Origin: an uncultured bacterium
GTDB lineage: Bacteria; Vulcanimicrobiota; CADAWZ01
Direction: 5' to 3'
Length of the DNA stretch: 64,000 bases
NCBI GenBank assembly: GCA_902790465.1
Contig: CADASF010000009.1
Span: 27,189 to 91,188, forward strand
Under the pieces are notes generated by a model. The model had not been told where the DNA came from and did no database searches. It saw only the letters and a program-made list of their open reading frames with translations. The position numbers and the translations under genes were made by a program. Shown here piece after piece: positions 59,807 through 64,000 of the stretch (positions are counted from its first letter, which is position 1; every line of letters begins with the position of its first letter).

Positions 59807-61249
59807 ATGATAACTAAAAGATTTTTACTTCTTGTACTTTGTATGTTTATAATCGGCATATTTCTTACAGCTTGTGGGGGTGGGAAAGCAATACCACCAA
59901 ACACTCTATTTTTTCCTACTTCAAGACCTAATCCTGTAAACTATGAACTTGAACTTTCACAAACGGAGTTCACAGTTAATATTGGAGAAACAGATAATAT
60001 TACTGTTACGCTTAATGGAGAGGATATAACACAAACTGCTACCTATACTGTTGATCAAGAAGCAATAGCAAGAGTTGAAAGTGGACTTATAACAGGAGTT
60101 TCTGTAGGAGTTGCAACTGTTACTGTAAATGCAGAAAATGCGGAATCAGAAAAGGCATTCACAGTTAATGTAATTGATCCGAATTTGCCAACTCTCGAAG
60201 TATCACCAACAGAGGTTAATTTAAATATAGACGAAGAGGCTACTGTAACAGTTAAACTCAATGGTGAAGATGTTACAAATCAAGTTAATTATAAATCTGA
60301 TGAGGAATCTATTGCAACTGCTGAAAAGGGACTTGTTAAAGCAGGATTAAAAGAAGGAACTGCTAAAATTGCCGTATCACTTGAAGGAGCAAATAGTGCA
60401 GTTCTCACTGTAAATGTAACAGATAATTCTGAAGAAGTTACACTTGATAAAGATGTACTTGAGAAACTTGGTTATAGTATAATAGAAGTAGAAGAAGGAG
60501 AAGGAGAAGGAAAAATTCTGTATAGTGATCTACGAAAAGATGGTGAAAGTATAACAGAACTTGAGATTCCTGCTATTTTTACTTATGAAGGTAAAAGATA
60601 CAAAATAACAGTCATTGGAAATAGTCTTTTTAGTGATTTTATTTTATTAGAAAATATTACTATTCCTGACAGTGTTAAAATTATTGAATATTCAGCATTT
60701 CACGCTTGTAAAGGTTTAAAAAGTGTTACCATTGGAAATGGTCTTATAAGCATTGAAAATGGAGCATTTGACAATTGTCTTTTATTAAATGAACTAATTA
60801 TACAAAAAGATGGCGATATATGTATATTTCCTAAAGCTTTTATAAACTCGAGTATAGAATATATCACAACAAACAAAGGAGAAATACATATTCATGAAAG
60901 TGGATTTTACACAGACCCAACGAGTAATATAACTTTTATTGAGGCAAGAGATATATCAAAAACAACAGAAGAAATTGTAATTCCAGATGGAGTTACACAA
61001 ATTCCTGTTAACGCTTTTTTAAACACAAATGACTCACCTTATGATTCATTAAAAAAAGTTATTTTACCTGATAGTGTCGAAAAAATTGGGACTCAGGCTT
61101 TTGCTAATTGTTACAATTTACAATTGAATGTTCCAAATACAGTAAAAACTATTGGAGAAAAAGCATTTCTGAATGTCAAGTTCACATATAGTGGTAATGC
61201 TAACGATGACGAGGAGGATAATTGGGGCGGGACACCAATAACAGAGTAG
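59807..61249 (+). CDS. Lipoprotein with Big_2 domains and leucine-rich repeats
   Basis: The 480-aa protein has a lipobox (FLTACGGG), two bacterial Ig-like (Big_2) domains (residues about 45-120 and 130-200) and five or six LRR_5 repeats (about 250-460). It ends in an acidic tail with a WGG motif similar in position to the WGAG of the LRR protein at 54,393. It is probably displayed at the cell surface as an adhesin. ATG 59,807 has GGAG six bases upstream; the TTG at 59,795 overlaps that site. Confidence 0.88.
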   Translation: MITKRFLLLVLCMFIIGIFLTACGGGKAIPPNTLFFPTSRPNPVNYELELSQTEFTVNIGETDNITVTLNGEDITQTATYTVDQEAIARVESGLITGVSVGVATVTVNAENAESEKAFTVNVIDPNLPTLEVSPTEVNLNIDEEATVTVKLNGEDVTNQVNYKSDEESIATAEKGLVKAGLKEGTAKIAVSLEGANSAVLTVNVTDNSEEVTLDKDVLEKLGYSIIEVEEGEGEGKILYSDLRKDGESITELEIPAIFTYEGKRYKITVIGNSLFSDFILLENITIPDSVKIIEYSAFHACKGLKSVTIGNGLISIENGAFDNCLLLNELIIQKDGDICIFPKAFINSSIEYITTNKGEIHIHESGFYTDPTSNITFIEARDISKTTEEIVIPDGVTQIPVNAFLNTNDSPYDSLKKVILPDSVEKIGTQAFANCYNLQLNVPNTVKTIGEKAFLNVKFTYSGNANDDEEDNWGGTPITE

Positions 61250-61258
61250 TGAAGCGAA

Positions 61259-61298
61259 AAAATCATCTTATCAAATTTGGTAAGATGATTTTTTTTTG
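61259..61298 (+). terminator. Terminator after the Big_2/LRR gene
   Basis: AAATCATCTTA pairs with TAAGATGATTT and is followed by a T-tract. Confidence 0.8.
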
Positions 61299-61354
61299 TT
61301 ATCAAGATAGTTTTTCTTTATATTGAAAAATAAAAGGCATTTACTTTTTTTTAT

Positions 61355-61383
61355 TTGCTTTTTGAGTTGTTATATTGTATAAT
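61355..61383 (+). promoter_or_regulatory. Promoter of serpin 2
   Basis: TTGCTT (61,355-61,360) and TATAAT (61,378-61,383) are 17 bases apart, 36 bases before the start codon. Serpin 1 has no equivalent and depends on the ABC operon upstream. Confidence 0.6.
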
Positions 61384-61419
61384 AAAAAATAGAATTTTTT
61401 TAAAAAATGGAGAAAAAAG

Positions 61420-62601
61420 ATGAGAAAAGTTTTAGTCTTGTTATTGATTATGTCATTTAGTTTACTTTCTGTATCTTTTTTAAGTGCTGAAGAAAATTTA
61501 AAGATAAATGAGGATTTTTCAAATTCAATTGCAGGTTTTGGAAAAAATATCCTCACAAAAGAATATAAAAAAGAAAATACTGTTATATCGCCTTTGAGCA
61601 TACATTTAGCTCTTGATATGCTATACAATGGGGCAGAGGGGAAAACAGAAAAAGAGATGAAGAAAACTCTTTGTTATCCTTCAAATATAGATAAAAAAGC
61701 AATTTCTCAACAGTCAAAATTGATAATGGACAATTTAAAATCGACTGATTCAATGGTACTCGAGATAGCAAATTCACTCTGGGCAAAGAAAAATGTTAAA
61801 GTAAAAAAATCATTTATAAACAACAGCAAAAAATATTTTTATGCAGAAGTAAAAAATAATACAAATCCAAGTTTGATAAATAAATGGGTCTCAAATAAAA
61901 CTCACAAAAAGATAAATAAAATAGTTCCTGAAGACTTACAAATAGATACTGCTTTGATCAATGCTATATATTTTAATGGCACTTGGTTCAGTAAATTTAA
62001 TAAAGACATTACAAGAGACCGTTATTTTACAACTATAAAAGGCAAAAAAATAAAAGTTCCAACAATGTATAAAAGTGAAACTATGCCTTATTACGAAAAT
62101 GATAAGTATCAAGTTGCTAAATTGAGTTATAAGGGAAATAAAATGTCAATGTATGTTTTTTTGCCAAATGAAAATAGTTCTATTGATAATTTTGTAAAAG
62201 ATTTTTCAGAAGATGAATTTTTAAATGCTTCTAAGAATTTAAAAACAAAGAAAGTAAATTTATATTTGCCTAAATTTAAAACAGAATGCAGTTTTGAGTT
62301 AACAGAATCATTAAAAGAACTTGGTATGAAATCAGCATTTGGCACTGGAGCTGATTTTAGCGGAGTAGCAGATCAATTATTCGTTTCAAAAATAATTCAT
62401 AAAACTTATATTGATGTAAATGAATCAGGAACAGAAGCAGCTGCTGTAACTGCTGTAATTTGTGAGTTGGGAGCTTCACCAAATTCGTTTAAAGTAAAAG
62501 AAATATCTATGATCGTGGATAGACCGTTCTTTTTTGTTTTGTCAGATGATGAGTCAAATATACCTGTATTTATGGGTGTAATAACTGAACCTAAATATTA
62601 G
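61420..62601 (+). CDS. Secreted serpin 2
   Basis: The 393-aa paralogue of serpin 1 has an almost identical signal peptide and N-terminal 150 residues. The hinge VNESGTEAAAVTA is unchanged. The loop that follows differs completely: VICELGASPNSFKVKEI instead of AIIRATGCAPGAQEI. The pair therefore looks like recent duplicates with separate protease targets. It is followed by a flavoprotein gene after 15 bases. Confidence 0.93.
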   Translation: MRKVLVLLLIMSFSLLSVSFLSAEENLKINEDFSNSIAGFGKNILTKEYKKENTVISPLSIHLALDMLYNGAEGKTEKEMKKTLCYPSNIDKKAISQQSKLIMDNLKSTDSMVLEIANSLWAKKNVKVKKSFINNSKKYFYAEVKNNTNPSLINKWVSNKTHKKINKIVPEDLQIDTALINAIYFNGTWFSKFNKDITRDRYFTTIKGKKIKVPTMYKSETMPYYENDKYQVAKLSYKGNKMSMYVFLPNENSSIDNFVKDFSEDEFLNASKNLKTKKVNLYLPKFKTECSFELTESLKELGMKSAFGTGADFSGVADQLFVSKIIHKTYIDVNESGTEAAAVTAVICELGASPNSFKVKEISMIVDRPFFFVLSDDESNIPVFMGVITEPKY

Positions 62602-62616
62602 GAGGTGTAAAAAAAA

Positions 62617-63234
62617 ATGAGAGTTTTAATGGTAAATGGTTCACCACATGCAAATGGAAATACTGCAACAGCTCTTGAGGAGATGAAAAAGATTTTTGCT
62701 TCCGAAGGCATAGAAATTGATTATGTTCATGTAGGTAACAAAAATGTTAGGGGTTGTATTGCATGTGGAAATTGTCGCAAAAATGGAAAATGTGTTTTTG
62801 ATGACATTGTAAATGAAACAGCAGAAAAATTTAAAAATGCTGATGGTGTTGTTGTAGCAAGCCCTGTTTATTATGCTTCAGCAAATGCAACATTGATCGC
62901 TTTCTTGGACAGACTTTTCTTTAGTGTAAGTTGTGATAAGACAATGAAAGTTGGAGCAAGTGTTGTTGTAGCAAGGAGAGGCGGTTGTTCTGCTACTTTT
63001 GATGAATTGAACAAGTATTTTACAATTTCTGGAATGCCTGTTGCTTCAAGTCAATATTGGAATTCAGTACACGGCTTGGCAGAGGGTGATGCTTCTAAAG
63101 ATGGTGAAGGATTGCAGACAATGAGGACACTTGCAAAAAATATGTCATTTTTGATGAAAAGTATTGCTTTGGGAAAAGAAAAATTTGGACTTCCTGAAAA
63201 AGAAGAATGGATTCCAACTCATTTTATAAGATAA
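62617..63234 (+). CDS. NAD(P)H-dependent FMN reductase / iron-sulfur flavoprotein-like
   Basis: The 205-aa flavodoxin-fold protein binds FMN through NGSPHANGNT and SPVYYASA. CIACGNCRKNGKC is a compact cysteine motif like that which carries a 4Fe-4S cluster in archaeal-type iron-sulfur flavoproteins. It probably moves electrons between ferredoxin and small acceptors. AGGAGGTG precedes ATG. Confidence 0.85.
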   Translation: MRVLMVNGSPHANGNTATALEEMKKIFASEGIEIDYVHVGNKNVRGCIACGNCRKNGKCVFDDIVNETAEKFKNADGVVVASPVYYASANATLIAFLDRLFFSVSCDKTMKVGASVVVARRGGCSATFDELNKYFTISGMPVASSQYWNSVHGLAEGDASKDGEGLQTMRTLAKNMSFLMKSIALGKEKFGLPEKEEWIPTHFIR

Positions 63235-63235
63235 A

Positions 63236-63505
63236 ATGGCAAATATTTTAGCAGTTGGTTTAGGTGGATTTATTATTTTGATTGGAATTATATCTGTTTG
63301 GACATCAAAGCAAACAATTAATCCACAATTAGTCTTATTATTAAAAGTTGGAATTTGTGGTGGATTTACCACTTTTTCAACTTTTGCTTTAGAAACATCT
63401 AATTTGTTGTCAAATGGACATTATTTTATTGCATTCTTATATGTTTTTGGAAGTTGTTTGATTGGAACAGGTGTAATTTTTGCAATTTATTTTTTTGCAA
63501 AGTAA
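63236..63505 (+). CDS. crcB: CrcB-like fluoride channel, internally shortened
   Basis: The 89-aa membrane protein keeps the pore motif GGFTTFSTFALE of fluoride channels. After VGLGGF, about 35 residues of the usual 120 or so are missing, including the GAxxRY turn and the TLxVNxxG segment with a pore Asn. That may leave too few helices for a normal dimer. The frame remains open, so it is either a decayed gene or a half-length variant. It overlaps the flavoprotein stop closely and has no ribosome site. Confidence 0.7.
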   Translation: MANILAVGLGGFIILIGIISVWTSKQTINPQLVLLLKVGICGGFTTFSTFALETSNLLSNGHYFIAFLYVFGSCLIGTGVIFAIYFFAK

Positions 63506-63529
63506 ATAAATTAATTGTAAAATATAAAA

Positions 63530-63570
63530 ATAGCGTGTGAAGAAATTTATTTTCTCCGCACGCTATTTTT
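63530..63570 (+). terminator. GCGTG-family hairpin terminator
   Basis: TAGCGTGTG pairs with CGCACGCTA and is followed by a T-tract. Related to the hairpin at 57,089. Confidence 0.75.
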
Positions 63571-63588
63571 GTTTTATTTGATTTTTTT

Positions 63589-64000
63589 TTAAGGATTGTT
63601 AGTTTGCAGTTGTGATAAATAAAAATTATGTTCTTCTTGTGGAATTTTTAAAGCCTTCATTGCCTTTTCAGCAGTTATATTCATAGTTTCCATTAATGAC
63701 TTTATATTATTGATAATTGCTTCTGCCATTCCCTTAGCAATTCCAAGCTTTTCGCCCTCAGCACGACCCTCAGCACGACCCTCAGCAAGTCCAACTTTTT
63801 TAGCTTCTGTTTTCGCTTCTTTTAATTGTTTCATTACGCTTTCTTTTGATTCATCTGTTAAAAGGTCAAATATATCTATATCCTTGTACATTTTATTATC
63901 TCCTTTCTTTTTGTTCTTAAAATATTCTGCAGGTTTTCTTAATTCTTCACAAAGCATATCATCTGTTTTTACACAGTGAAAGTCGTGAATTATTTTGCCT
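63589..64000 (-). CDS. Rpn-family recombination-promoting nuclease, C-terminal part (partial)
   Basis: On the minus strand the frame is open through the right edge of the window, reading KIIHDFHCVKTDDM before ELRKPAEYFK. That matches the end of the PD-(D/E)xK domain of Rpn/transposase_31 proteins. The visible C-terminus holds GRAEGRAEG-type repeats and a helical tail, as in that family. The N-terminal catalytic part lies outside the window. ATG 63,957 is internal and not the true start. Confidence 0.8.
   Translation of the reverse strand, partial: GKIIHDFHCVKTDDMLCEELRKPAEYFKNKKKGDNKMYKDIDIFDLLTDESKESVMKQLKEAKTEAKKVGLAEGRAEGRAEGEKLGIAKGMAEAIINNIKSLMETMNITAEKAMKALKIPQEEHNFYLSQLQTNNP

Overview
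The window is a strongly AT-rich stretch (about 30% G+C by eye) from an anaerobic bacterium that I cannot place in a phylum. It uses the standard bacterial code. The envelope genes (AMIN-domain amidase, penicillin-binding protein 1C, several lipoproteins with lipoboxes) suggest a diderm cell wall. Ferredoxin, radical SAM enzymes, Fe-S aldo/keto reductases and a membrane pyrophosphatase suggest a strict anaerobe. Serpins, BspA-like leucine-rich repeats, Big_2 domains and Rpn-type transposase genes suggest a host-associated or polymicrobial habitat. No rRNA, tRNA or CRISPR array was found.

Region 1 (1-11,250) is accessory DNA on the + strand: the end of a glycine-zipper protein, a response regulator fused to a HEPN-like domain, its putative histidine kinase, three Sel1-repeat proteins, and a 1,147-residue Cas12a homologue. 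The Cas12a homologue is the main find. The RuvC-I Asp is Ser, the RuvC-III Asp is Ile, the Nuc-domain Arg is Gln, and most of the PAM-interacting domain is gone. The three residues that process pre-crRNA are kept. The frame is fully open and there is no array or adaptation gene nearby, so it looks like a naturally nuclease-dead, repurposed Cas12a. A decayed copy of a downstream two-gene reductase operon follows.

Region 2 (11,300-25,050) holds a broken type III methyltransferase without its restriction subunit, the intact Fe-S aldo/keto reductase pair, an RsbW-like ATPase, an operon of an AMIN amidase with two radical SAM enzymes, a divergent ftsZ with a long N-terminal extension, DUF1015, and a ferredoxin with a consensus promoter and a structured leader. 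A roughly 110-bp intergenic repeat occurs twice.

Region 3 (25,050-51,050) is mostly core: a zinc-ribbon/pseudokinase/beta-propeller protein, two paralogous lipoproteins around a membrane protein, an FHA protein, pbpC, agmatinase, an RRM protein, a DUF1460 protein, a metallo-beta-lactamase-fold hydrolase, a pyrophosphatase with a charged tail, proS, and a minus-strand operon of a GAF/HATPase protein with aroE, aroC and aroK.

Region 4 (51,050-64,000) holds an ABC exporter, two serpin paralogues with different reactive loops, two leucine-rich-repeat surface proteins, a G+C-richer carboxylesterase that looks recently acquired, a copper ATPase fused to a C-terminal CopZ-like domain with its own internal ribosome site, a flavoprotein, a shortened CrcB, and the end of an Rpn-family gene running off the window. 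Family calls come from reading motifs by eye; no alignment or database search was run.
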